Below, piece by piece: positions 49,440 to 62,158 of a stretch of 64,000 nt of DNA. The stretch comes from Amaranthus tricolor. Lineage: Eukaryota > Streptophyta > Magnoliopsida > Caryophyllales > Amaranthaceae. The notes under the pieces are model-generated. The model saw nothing but the letters and a program-made list of their open reading frames with translations. It was not told the origin of the DNA and made no database searches. The translations under genes were made by a program, and so were the position numbers. Position 1 is the first letter of the stretch; each line of letters opens with the position of its first letter. The stretch spans positions 16,258,651-16,322,650 of the forward strand of contig NC_080059.1 of NCBI RefSeq assembly GCF_026212465.1. The letters run 5' to 3'.

Positions 49440-52400
49440 TGTACGGAGTTTTACCTGCCACTCCTCTAGGTCGTTTGCCTTACATTATTCATCAACACAT
49501 TGATAGTGCTTTAATTACGGCCTTTATGGAGAGGTGGCAGCCGGATAGCAACACTTTCCACATGCCCCGGGGGAGATGACCATTATGTTGCACGACGTGC
49601 AACGCATTCTAGGTATTGGTATTGAAGGTTCTCTGCCGGTTGAACCCCGCTTATGGTGAGTAGAAGCTCGCGCTGGCCGGTCTCTTTGGAGAGCCCATGT
49701 CTAAGATGCGAAGGAAGGGGTTCTTCACTAGTGGGAGTATAAACGTTGGTGAAATTATGCACATGTGCCACGGGTCTCAGTCTTTAAAGACATAGTCTGC
49801 AGCCTACTACATGGCTATTGTGGGTTCAACACTGCTGGTGGATAAGACTAGAGTTGGGATGCGACCTCACCCAATACTTACTGTGAATACGGATCAGGAT
49901 GAGATTTCTTGGGATGGAGTGACTCTAGCGTATTTGTATCGCCAACTGGGTATGGTGTTTAGGGTTGGGTGCAAGACTATTGCTGGTTGTCTTACATTGT
50001 TATAGACATGGATCTACGAGTACTTTCCGGCCTTCCGCCCCCATCCTCGTCAAGTTGATGTGCCTAATAAGACGAGGGCGGAGATTTGGTCCACGCGAAA
50101 GTCAGTTTGTGAGCTCAGCAGTATATTGGACTCCATGACAGAGACACAGGTTTTGTACATCACATCCTACATTGTTATAGTTTTTAATTTAATTCTAAAA
50201 TATTCTTTTATGTTAATTTTGTGTGTAAGCAAATGGAATGGACTTCATACATTACTTCTCCTAAGGTGTTATTAAATGAGCACCCACGCATCGCCTTTAC
50301 CGGGGGTATCACCTGTTTTTATATCGTCGAGGTGTATTTACCCGAGAGGACAGTTAGACAGCTTGGTTTTGTACAGGGTATTCCTCCCCCTCCTATGAGA
50401 CCTACTAAAGCTACGCGACCGCCATAGGGTACGTATTCCATCACCTTTGCTCCTCCGTATATTTGCACGAAGGCATGGCGTAGTTTCCCTTATTGTGCCC
50501 GCATTGGGGATTAGGCACTTTGTTGGGTTTCTGTTCCATTAGAGGCTGTTCCTGATTATGTTGACTGGTTTAGAGTTTTCTCCCACCTATTTCTCCTCCT
50601 CGGCGAAGGACCGAGTGGTGGTTTTGGTGCAGTTGATAGTACAGTTGAATACGTTAGTGTTTCTAATATATTATCTCTTTCCTTTACTTTAATGCTATTC
50701 ATTATCTATTTAAACCATTGTTTTGTTTATGCCGTTTGTAAATGAATTTCCAACTCGTATCGCACCACTGCTTAGGATGCCTGCTATCGTGGACATGAAC
50801 CCCGAGAAAGACAGACTGCTAATCTGTATATGGAAGAAGTTAGAGATTTATTTGCCGAATGACAAGCTTTTAAAGGGCAAGGTCCTTCAAAGACATTTTT
50901 TTTTTGTAATAATGAACTATTTGTTGGTGTTGTGTTGTATTTCTAAACCACTCGAATGCTTTCTATTAATTAAAATCAATGCTTTTTAATATTTTAATTA
51001 ACGTATTTAATTATACAAATTGAATGCTTTCTAAATACAAAGGTTATACAAAAAGTAATATAATTAAGTGTACAATAAATACAATTATTAAATCAATATA
51101 CACTATTTTTACTATAGACTGTCTAAATTGACTGCATCTTCAGCGGTGATATTACGTGGTTGTGGTCTTACCCCAAATAGTTTATTCCAAAGAGAAATCC
51201 TGCTGCGAAAATGTATTTCTAAATGTCTGCATGAATTGTCAGCTACTTCTCTCCATGCTTAATGGACTTGCGACACAGGAGATAAATCATCGTTCATTAA
51301 AAGTTGAACATAAAGATTTCAATTGACCCAACAATGTGTAGAACTTTATTTACACCATGCACTCTCGGTGTTCTCCTTAGTGGAAGAACTAGACAGTTGT
51401 TTAAGGGATTACCGTCACTAGCACTATAGAACGCTATGGCAATGTTAAGAAACGTCGCTGTAGAGTACGATTCCAGTGGTGCTTCCAACCAGTGAATAAA
51501 ACGGTACAGGTCTCTTATGCGAACCAATTCTAAGCATAGCTTCATCTAGCGACTCTGCTAATAAGTACAAATGTAGGTATTGCGGTCTGTGTACTTGCAT
51601 TTCCATAAACATTGCTTGGTGTAGAAGCGACTATGCCTCCTCGCCTTCCAACTTTGTGAGGGCAACAACTTTAAATCCACAATTTTCAATAACATCAATC
51701 CAATCAAATTAGTATGGTGGAAGAATATGCAGAATATATTGCGGCCATGAAAAAAGTGAAAAATCACAACCTCTTAAACCACCATCTGTAAGCAAAAAAA
51801 GTTAGTTACATTCACTTCGAATAAACTAACTTGAATAATAGAGAAGATAGACAAGTACCAGATAAGTTGAAACTAAAGTTAATTCCAACGGACAATTACG
51901 TTGAACGACCACTAAATCTCCCGCGTGATGAAGATCTCGATCCACGGGCCCTGGAGGACGATTTGTTGTACTCAAAGGTGCTTTTATTTCTCCTGAGGGT
52001 TTTGCTTGTTGTTCGTCTTCCCCTTCTTGGTGGACTTGTATGTGGCTCAGGTATATCGATACCATCCGGGTGTAATTCATCTTCAAGTACCTGAGACATG
52101 TGTCGTACAACTGCAGGATTCGCTTTAATCACTTCATCAACCAAAGATTGAAAGTACTCTTTATCATCAGCATTTGCGTGTCGTACTTCTTCGTTGGCGT
52201 CAGCTTCTGCCTCTAAGTACGTTAGGGTCATCCAAAATGGATGTATGTCATTCAAATACAACGAATCTTGTGACTTGATCGATAAATAAAAATAACAAGC
52301 ACAAGCGTATTTGTCAAAGACATAATCACCCAACATTAACATACGGTTATGCTCAAGCAAGGAAAGTTCCAAGGCATGAATGGATACATGATGATATAGT

Positions 52401-53092
52401 GGTCTCATCCAATTATAGCGCAAAGACCTTGAAATAGAATTCATGGATTCCTACAGCGTTTGTCGAATCTTCGATTGCTATTTAGTAATTTGTGCATGTG
52501 CCCTTTTAAATAGGGTATCAAAAGAGCTATTATTGCTACCAAGATAGTACTTGAATGATGAGTGTTGGCTTTCAACTCTACTGGTATCTGGTTACCCATG
52601 TGTGTACAATCATTCGTCCATGCATGCACAAATTTCTCTTTGTGTGGAATTCATGTTCTAGCCAAATATCGAACGACCCTTTTATTTCTAGTTGACCAAG
52701 TAGCCACAATCGACCCCATTTATTTTCAAATTCGTTGGGCGTAGAACAGTTAACCAAGGGGTTCTATCTGCTTTGCCTAAATATCTGCCCTTGTTGATTT
52801 CTTTTCCCACCACACAATTTGTCCACCATGTTCTCAACGTCGTTTGCAATGTGCCAACCACATAATAAATGTCGCACATCTACATTAAAGAGAAGATTGG
52901 ATGTAAATAACATATATTTAATAAATACAACGACAAAAATTAATGATTATAACCTATTTACCTGGAAAGACATCACGGATAGCTATAGATAAACCGTCAT
53001 CTCGATCAGTTACAATAACGTCGGGAGACTGAGCACTGCCAAAAATGTCTCTTAGTCTCTCCACCCACGAATATAAAACAGCCGCATAATCC

Positions 53093-53764
53093 TATATTCG
53101 ATAAATTTAATCACGATAATATATACTTACATATTCTATGAAGTAATATTTTTATATATTCTATAATAATAAATTCGTGCATTATACAGGTTTTTATACT
53201 AATAATAAGATAAAACTAAGTAACACAATATTTTTACTAACTAGTTATTATTTTGGTGATCCTAATTAAATTCTAATTATCAAAGATAATTTTAGTAAAT
53301 TTACAATCTAATTGCCAATACCACATTAAGAATAAATCAAATTCTTGAGCTAATCATTGGATGAGATATCTTATGAAACATTCTATCAATCTAATAATTA
53401 CTGAAAACACTTATTTTGAAATACGCCGTTTGAAATATTATTTAAGGACAATAATAAAATATAATTTAACACATTACTTTGAATTTTAACACATTTAATT
53501 TTTTTAGGGTAAAATAATTATAATATATTTATTATATTAGATATAATAAGAATAAGCATTTAATTTTTTTTTTTAAAAAGGGATATCGGGTACCCGGTTT
53601 TACTAAAATAGATATCCGGACTCGACCCGAATACCCGGTTTATAAACCGGGTACTCAGTCTGAAATACCGGGTTTTGACGAGTCGGGTTAATTATCCGTT
53701 TTTAAAACTGGATACCGGATAATTCGGGTCGGGTTTTGCAAGTGAGTTTTTTTGAACACCCCTA
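53093..53764. mobile_element. Insertion in MULE2 transposase, hAT-like right end
   Basis: Non-coding sequence that replaces exon 2 between the counterparts of 36,785 and 37,385. The right third is full of CCGGGTACCCGG-type motifs and ends GAACACCCCTA. It resembles the hAT element at 61,042, which has TAGGGGTGTT ends and the same GGATATCCGG repeats. No clear left end or target duplication is seen. Confidence 0.5.
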
Positions 53765-54397
53765 CCTAATATTACCATTGCGATGACATCGTAAGTACAA
53801 AATAACTCTAGAACGTTCTTCTTTATGTTTATACGAGACACGTGTAATTTGAAAACCAATTCCTAATGCTATCTCATTGGCCCAAGCATATAAATTATCA
53901 ATAGAATTAAATTTCCTATCCATAACAAATCTAATAGAATAATCTACATTGTCACGTAAAATTTCAAAGCCTTGCAAATGTAAATTAATTTTTAAGCGTT
54001 AATAAATATTAGGTAATTAATAATAATAAATAACATTTAATAATATAAATATTACGTTAGTTTAAAATAAAAAAATAAAACATACATTAAGTTAATAAAA
54101 TATTAAGTAAATAAACATACATTAAGTTAATAAATATTAAGTGTAAAAATAATAAGTAAATAATTATTAAGTTAAATAATAATAATAATATAACATTCAA
54201 TAATAAAAATATTAAGTTAGTATTACTAAATTAAACAATTACAAATATTAAGTAAAATATAAATATAATAAACATAAATTATAAAATAAATAAATTAGTA
54301 CAACATATATTAAATAATATTAAAATAATTTAAATAAACAAGAGGAATAAAAAATCAAAAAAAAGGACGGAGTCGTGTACAACTGGGCCGTGGATGA

Positions 54398-54515
54398 GTC
54401 GCATAAAACGCACGACTGGACCGCGATTGGGTCGCGTGAAATGTGCGACTGAACCGCGGTCCAGTCGCACGTTTCACCCGACCCATCCGCGACCCAGTCA
54501 TGTTTTTCATGCGAC
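54398..54515 (-). repeat. GTCGC-rich palindrome in MULE2 transposase intron 1
   Basis: Imperfect palindrome centred on ACCGCGGT at 54,456-54,457. The inner arms GTGCGACTG and CAGTCGCAC pair fully, and pairing continues with mismatches for ~58 bp per side. The core resembles that of MULE1 (GCGACT, one base, GACC, two variable bases, GGTTCAGTCGC). Confidence 0.85.
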
Positions 54516-55057
54516 CCAATCGCGTCCCGATCGCACGCGACTGTGGTTCTCCTATTTTTTTGAATCGATTTAGAAGCTTTCCGAATCGTATTCATGCTCA
54601 TTTTCGTTGGTCATTGTGATTCAATTTTTAGTTTTAGCTTGTTTTCGTTTAGGTGGTGTTTGCAGAGTTTTTAAAGAGATGTTATCTAGAGGCAATTAAA
54701 ATTTATTATATAAGAGGTGTCGATAAAAAGAAAAGGGATTGTTGGATGCCTCTTGATGTATTGACCAGATGATGAAGATTTAGAGTTTTTCTAGACAACT
54801 CGAGTATACAATCTAATAGCTGTAAACATAAGACTTCTAAGGAATACAAAATTATATCCTTGATCACCTGCTGTTATTAATAGCATACTATTTTTCACTT
54901 TTTTTTTAATATTTTAATAAAATCGCTATTGATAATAATGGACGATTATTTACCACATAATCAGACATAAAAACATTTATTTTGAGATTTATCTTTTAGC
55001 CTAACTTATTTTTAGAATTGTTTTGTTGTGGTTTTGTTTTATGTCCAAAAGATTTCA

Positions 55058-55370
55058 AGGGTGTTTGGTAATTAGCCGTTGGCTTTTGGCAGTTGGCTTG
55101 TTTGACCAGTTGGAAATATTGGCTGTTTTTGTTAGCTTTTAACTTATCTGAAAAAGCTAGCTGTTTGTAGAGATGTTTGATAAATTTAAGTGTTGACTGT
55201 TGACTATTTATTAGAGAAAAAGTAGACCAAGAAGCCAAAAGCCAACCAAAAAAAAAAAGCTGGAACAACTTTCTTTAAAAGTCATTTACCAAACACTTTT
55301 TAGCATTTAACCGGCCAACAAGCCAAAATTCAAAACCAACAAAAAAAATTAGCCAAAACCAAACACCTAC
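55058..55370. mobile_element. Candidate MITE, ~310 bp
   Basis: Begins AGGGTGTTTGGTAATTAGCC and ends TTAGCCAAAACCAAACACCT, nearly reverse complements at the termini. The interior is rich in GGCTTTTGGC-like and AAGCCAAAAGCC segments that also pair. A superfamily cannot be assigned without a clear target duplication. Confidence 0.6.
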
Positions 55371-58300
55371 TTCAGCATCTATCGGAAAAATGAAACCCTA
55401 ATTCATACGTTAGCAGTGCACTAAGCAGCATTTTGTATTCTTCAAAGAACTAGTTCACTTTCTCTCCCTAAAAGTTCCAGAAAAGTTGTTCACTTTTCCA
55501 GCCCTGGACGTGCTTCAACAATTTGTTCCTGAGAATCACAGTTCGTTCTTTACTCTTCGTTCGTTCCTTTGTTTGATATGTTGAGAAAATATGATTTGTT
55601 TTTTTTAAGCGTAAGGTTTCAAAATCATGAGTGGAATTGAATTATATTTTGAATTGATTTGTTTGAAATTCACGACTCAGTTCTTTGTTTTGTTCGTTCC
55701 CTTTGTTGCATTAGTATAATCGCAACTGGGTTCCTATTAGTTGGTGAACCTTGAAATCTGTATTCATTTGCTTTTAAATGGTATCATTTTGTGTGTATTG
55801 GTTATTTCGTGATTAAAAATTTCTTTGAAAGAATGGAAGGATATCATTAGAAATGTCTTTTTCTGTATCAATCTCACCGCCCCTCTGTTTTCTTAGTATA
55901 GGCGCCTGTTTCATCTCCATCTTCTCAACAACTTATAATTTCCTATCTTTGGAATTCCAAAATAGCTGCTACCTATTATTTCCTTCTTGTAATGATGTTT
56001 CTCATCCTCTAACTTAGAAATAGAAAACTTTTCTTTTCCCTATGTATATTTTTAAAGAAAAGAGTATAGCTTTAAGAGCATATAAGTTAAGTTAATTTTA
56101 TTGAGTTCAATTGTATTAATTTTGGTATTGATTTGTATTAATTTCTGTTCTTCATTTCTAACTTTTTAAACCCATTTAGGACCCTAGAGTCATCAGACTA
56201 AATGGGTCTGGGTCTAAAAATTTCAGACGATAAGGGTCCGGGTCCGGGACTAGATCCATTAAAAACTAATGGGTCAACGCCGGGTCTAGCTAGACCCGCT
56301 CCAGACCCGCCCCATGACCATCCCTAGTTGTATCTATATAATTCAATGTTTGTGTTTTGGTTTTGTATGAATCGAGTTTTTGCGGATTCAACCAGGGAGC
56401 TGTGGGTATTTAAAATTTGTTTTTATGTTGGATAAGCCATATTAAAACTACTTGCTAGTGCTTCCATTACTGGGGTGTTTGAGGCTTTGCGGTGAGTAGT
56501 ATTGTGGCTTTTTTAAGATGTGGGTTTTATAGCACTATGCTTTATTTGCTAAGTTTAAATCCAGTTAAGAGGGGATTGGATGTCAAATCAATGTGCTATG
56601 GTTCTTGTTATTGTTCGCTATATTCAAAGGGAAATCAAAATCTAATTGGTTTTGGTTAACCTTTTTTTCTTTGTTCAATGGTGAACAATATCTGATATAT
56701 TCTCTGTTCATATTTAATTATTTACTAATCACCTGCAAATTGCAAATTCATGTTATTAATCAGGTAAAGCTTGTGAAATGAATACTTCTATTTGATTGCT
56801 TGTGAGTCGTGTATTTGTCTCGGAATGACCATCGTGCAGAGCTTCCACTTGCATCTTGGTTGATTTTGAATAGGATGGATAAGACCCAACTTTCTTGGAA
56901 CATTTCATGACTTTGGCTTTTCACTCTTCCTGGTAAACAATCCAGTCTTCCCCTTTTTCATCTTTCTTTCCCTGCATATTTTAGATCCTTTCTTTTAATT
57001 TTCTTTGAGCCATTGTTTTCCCCAACCCTTCAACCTTTCTATGAGATGATTGCTGATGTCCTTCCCATGAAGATTTAGAGCCGAAAGATTTCATTTTGGG
57101 TGCCTTATTTGTTGAATAATTTTTGCCTAGACATTTTCAATATTGCTTGGCTTGTGAGTTTGGCTGTTAACATTGTGTGCACAGTGCATGATGAGTGAAT
57201 TTGGAGTTAAAATACTGAATGATGCTATCAAAATTTCTATTTCTCCTGTTTTCTTGGTAACTTCAGTTTTACCTTAATTTTAAACAATTAAAATGCACAA
57301 AGAGGGAATTAAACTAATTGGAAAACAGGACGGCATTTTTATGATATAACTCAACTAGTCTACTGCTGGATAATAGGATTGGAAAAATAACCTTTAAAAA
57401 TGCTTATATTGTTCTAAAGATGTAATCTTAGTACAAAAATTAACTTATATTGACCTTGAATATACACTTTCATTTTAAAACTTTGTGATGTGCTTTCTTC
57501 TTTTTGATGCTTCTCAGTATTGTATTTTCTGGTAAAAAAAGCTTTTCTTCCTTTACGTGTACCCATAGAATAAAAATGAGGTTGTTTTGTTACAAAGGAC
57601 TCCAATGTATCAGATTTGAACTCACTATTTCGTGAAACCCGTTATGTCTCAGTGTTTTAAAATCATGGATTAAGAACCATTATGAGTTGTTATTCTAATA
57701 TATTGGCTGTTATAATTTTTCTTAATATGTATTAGGTTCAAAAAGGTCTATATAAGCTTTAATTTAAATGTTTGATCCAAAAAACTTGAATATTAATGAA
57801 TATTCTTCAAGTTGACGATTAACATTGCAGTATTAGTTGTGATATCGTTATATGTCGTGTGTTTTTTTCTTCTATGATACGACCTATGTTCTTTTTGCTT
57901 ATTTTTTGTTCGTTTATGTTAATTAGACATCTTATCGAGAATTATTGATGAAAAGATATTTAAATGTTATGTGAAGGTAAGGAGTAATGAGAGAAAGAAT
58001 TGTACAATAGAGGAAATTTTTTGAATGTGGATGAATTAAAAGAAAGTCATAAATAATAGAAAGTTGGACACTTAAAAAATATAGGGAGTCTAACAACTCT
58101 TTTAGTTTGTGGCAAACTAAATTTTGAAATCTGCGTTTGGGACAAAATATTTTCATACCTGATTATCTATTGACTTGACCTTTTTTGTGGTCTTATAATA
58201 CATGCTTCTTATGTTATTGTGTGCCTTGATGGATTATTTTATAGCTATACTTGTTAGATATTTAAATATTAAGCCCTCTAGTGTACTTGGTAAATTATGT

Positions 58301-61041
58301 TTTACCAAAATCTTATACTTGTAAAATAAAAATGCAAAAAGAGGGTATTGAATTGATTGGAGACTAAAACTTATTTCTATGTATTAATTGAGTTAGTATG
58401 CTGTGTGATAAGTAATAATCGATTTCTTAAGGACTTCTTACTCGATAATATATAACCTCTAAAATGCGCACTAGATTAGAATCCATTGTGCTCAAATTAA
58501 ATATTAATATTCTAGTATTATAAATGAAAGATCTTAGTTTTATTCCCATTGTCCCAAAATTTGCTCTTTTATTTGTGGAATATTTCAAAATTCATTTCGC
58601 ACTTGTTTTTCAACATTTTAATGTAAATGTTTCTCTTTATTGCATCTAAGTACTTTTTTTCTTTGATCTTAAGCCACTTAGAATTTTTATATTGATATTC
58701 CTTCATCATATTTGCTTGGGAAAGTAGAGCCAAACACCTTAATTTTACGTTTGTGTGAATGATAAATTGGTTCTCACTGATCTTTCCCATGATAAAAGGT
58801 GCTTCAATGTTATTTCATTATTAATTTATGCCAAAAATAGAATCACTGTTACTGATTAGAACTTTTCAAAGGGTAATATAGTACTTAGGAGTTTTAGATG
58901 ATAAAACATATTTTTTTATCTTTGCCATATAAATGTATGTCAAAGTGTATTTTGGGATGAAGTATTTCCTAATCTGGGTATTTTCCACGCTTTGCCTTTA
59001 CATCTGTCTCATAATGCATGCTTCATTTGTTGATTGGTTTTAACAGTTTGAAGCGTGGACTTTCAGGAATCAAGTTCGGAAGTTGACTAACAAGCTTTTG
59101 GTAACTCAAAGGTATTAATTTCTACCCAACTTTTAATTAGTTTCATATTTTATTGGCTTTCTAAAACATCTCCATCTTCGTGAAACCCTTGTCTAAATGC
59201 AAGTTGTGTTGTGGCTGTTTATAATGTTCACTTTGCGGGTGTCATTTAGTTATGTGTTATTTGTTGGCCTTTGAACCTTGGGTGTCTTTTTTACGTGTTT
59301 ATTTCTTAATGTGATACAAATGACGGCTTTATAAAGTTTCTAGATCAAGACTTGTGTTTATCTTTGATATTTGTTAGTGATTTGTTTTTGACAAGGCATT
59401 TGATATTTGTAATGGATAACCATTTGTGAAGGTAAGAAATGAATGTAAGGTAAGAAGAGATTGAAATTATTTAATGGAAAGAGAAACTATAGAAAGATTC
59501 AAATAACATAAGCTGTTAATAGATTTTTCTCATAAATGAGTTTTTGTTTACTCTGATATATGCTCTTCTCATTTTCTATATGTACACACGCATGCACGCA
59601 CGCACAGTCCTTCATTGGAGGCCTTGATCTGAGGTGCTATTCTAAGGGTTAATAAATCAGTGCTGTCCAAAAATAGAAATAAATGGGTTGAATGACTCAA
59701 TTAGACTATGGAATCATCAATCACTAACATTTAATTCTCTCCTTTTAATCAACATATGATTCAAAATTTTCCCTTGCATTTTTCTTCTCTCACATTCTAT
59801 GTACCCTAGAATTATTTCCCAAATCATTGAAGGCTAGTAATTTGTCTCAAGTAAAGGGATCGTCTTCAAGGGTTTTCTCGATCAAGGACCGTGTTCGATG
59901 AACACTTGCATCAATGATGAATTGCTTTGAATTATTTTGGACATGAGGTCCTTAGGGTTCTACGGATTTTTTTGATTGTTTACAACTAGAAGAAAGAACG
60001 GTTGATTTTGATGTGAGAAAGAGGAGTTTTATTTATGTGTTTCGGATAGTTAGCTGCTTAAATCTGATATCACCATTTACCACATTCACCATGTAACAAG
60101 TATAAGGATTTCACAATCAAAATTAACTTTGCTAGTTTTATAAGTAATGGAGGGATTCTTTGATCTCAAAATTCGGAAATAGAACATAGAAAGCAAATAG
60201 ACACAAGTCTTGACGTTTTTTTGAATATTGACAATCAACACGACATTGATGTTCTTTAGAGCTAGGCATCTAACTAAATATTTGAATAATAAACCAAAAA
60301 CTAAACTAAAACTGTTAAGTCATACGTCTAAACATACGCAAAATGCATAAGGTTGGGATTACTTCACATAGCCCCAATACATGTCCAACCTCAAGTATAG
60401 GTTCAAATGCTTGAATATAGAATTATTATCTAGAAGATAGGAAGCACATGGATTACCCTTGAAGATAAGCTAGCACACAGGGATCCCCCTAGATATTAGG
60501 ATTCTAGAGATTAGGAGGCTTCACATTGTAACAACTCTTCCACATGACTTGGACTCCTTCGAACCCTGACAAAGTCCCTCCAAAGAGGGAGCTTTATACG
60601 GCCTTGGCTTAGTCGTGCTCTAATTAGTTCTATAACTAACTTATTAAGGCAAAAAAAAATTAAGACATAACATAATATCCTATATGCCTAGTTAACATAT
60701 AACCGGTAATAAAAGTAGCTTAATAAACTATGTAAACAATTTGAGATTGATGCATGAACGTCTGATTTGTATTAGCAACTAAGTTGATGAATTAAGGATC
60801 TTTTGATATCGTTAGTGAAACTAGTCTGCCATCATTCTTTAGTTCTTTAATGGTTAAATCTCTAATTTTCTCACATTTTCATTTGATTTTGCTTCTTGGC
60901 TTCTTGATTTTTTGGAGTTTTTTAAATGGGTTGAATTTAGGTTGTGTTGATGTTTTTTCAAATTAGTGTTGAGAATCTTCTCTATGTTTTAGGCTGAACT
61001 TGAATGAACATAACAAATTTGAAGGCTAATGTTACTATAAG
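55371..61041. other. Unassigned stretch with possible host gene pieces
   Basis: 55,440-55,560 looks like a plant 5' leader (pyrimidine-rich, TTCTCTCCCTAAAAG). A possible 65-bp exon lies at 59,047-59,111 (AACAG before, GTATTAATT after) reading FEAWTFRNQVRKLTNKLLVTQR on the plus strand. I cannot name the protein. GGGTCCGGGTCCGGGACTAG and CCATGACCATCCCTAG around 56,200-56,330 look like a degenerate hAT-type element. The rest is AT-rich intron-like or intergenic DNA with no frame over ~75 codons. Confidence 0.35.
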
Positions 61042-62158
61042 TAGGGGTGTTAAAAAATATCCGGTTTGGAAAACACGACCCGAATCATCCGATATTCTAA
61101 ACCTTATAAATCATCCGATTAACTAAATCCGGATAATCCCAATCGGGTAGCCGGTTTTTAAACCGAGTATACTGGTCGGATACGGATCACATTTTATGAG
61201 AATCCGGATAATCGTTATCCGATTTTTAATATTATTTTAATTTTAAATTTGTTTTGAAAACCCTAAATCTAGCTTGGGCCTTTTGTTTTCCCGCTTAGTT
61301 ACTTAGACAGACAACCGTTTCTCATTCTCTTCCCTCCGTATGTTTCTTCCTAAAGTTCCTAATCTAGGGAAACGAGTTGACTTGGAGAAACCAAACAGCT
61401 CAATTTTCCTAATGTTCTTCAACCCCTATCCATTGAGCAATTCGAGAATGGATGAATAAAAAAAGAACTAATCAAAAAAGTTTAACACAAAAGTATTATT
61501 TGATAAGAAAATTGAACTGAAAATCCAGCTTACCTTTCTGGCAGAATACTGAAAATCCAGAAGTAGATTCAAAATTGAACTGGAGATAAGAAAATTGTCA
61601 AAAGTTAGAGAGATAAAAGGGAAAGGGGGAGTATGAAAAAGAAGATAAAAGATAGTAAATTGTCAAAGTATTATTTGATAAAACCAAAAGTAGTAGAAAA
61701 GAACCCACAAGATGAGATCCACCAATTTTAACAAAAAAAAAAATAAAAAATAAAAAATTGAAAAGACCAAAACTTAGGAGTCAAAAGATGGATAAAAATA
61801 GAGGAGAAATAGAAGCAGCAGAAAAGGGTATGTTCTTCAATGGAGTATGAGAAAGGGAAAGTGAGATTGTGCATGTGTAAGTGGTGGAGATTTGAGATCA
61901 GGTATAAATGTTAATGAGAATTGAAAGAAGAGGAAGAAGAAGAAGAAAGGAGTAGTTCAAAGGTGAAATAAAACCAAAGGAGAATGGTGCATAAAATCCA
62001 AATATATTAAAAATATGAACAAACCGGATATCCGGTTTCCGACCCGGATTAAACTGGGTATCCTGAATCGGAATACCCGGTTTAATCCGGGTCGGAACCT
62101 TGTCGCATTTTAGGTATCCGGATCCGGATCGACCCGGTATCCGGTTTTGAAACCCCTA
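61042..62158. mobile_element. Non-autonomous hAT element, 1,117 bp
   Basis: Ends TAGGGGTGTTAAAAAA and GGTTTTGAAACCCCTA, flanked by the perfect 8-bp target duplication ACTATAAG (61,034-61,041 and 62,159-62,166). Both subterminal regions are packed with GGATATCCGG, CCGGATCCGG and ACCCGG motifs, likely binding sites. The interior has no transposase frame. A stretch at 61,300-61,400 and the A/G-rich 61,600-61,990 region may be captured host DNA. Confidence 0.92.

Larger units (their letters stand above)
51112..54614 (-). pseudogene. MULE2 transposase-OTU pseudogene
   Basis: Follows MULE1's gene across all four exons. The exon 1 start at 54,614 reads MTNENEHEYDSES against MANESDYESDA. Exon 2 retains DNVDYSIRFV (~53,930), then is interrupted at 53,093-53,764. 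Exon 3 fragments include FAR1-end sequences and Ser/Arg-rich residues (51,900-52,860). The OTU part (51,112-51,767) keeps NCGF but has lost the preceding DG. Stops and frameshifts occur throughout, and the SWIM-like Cys cluster is degraded. About 600 bp of exon 2, including the first catalytic Asp region, is absent. Confidence 0.88.
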
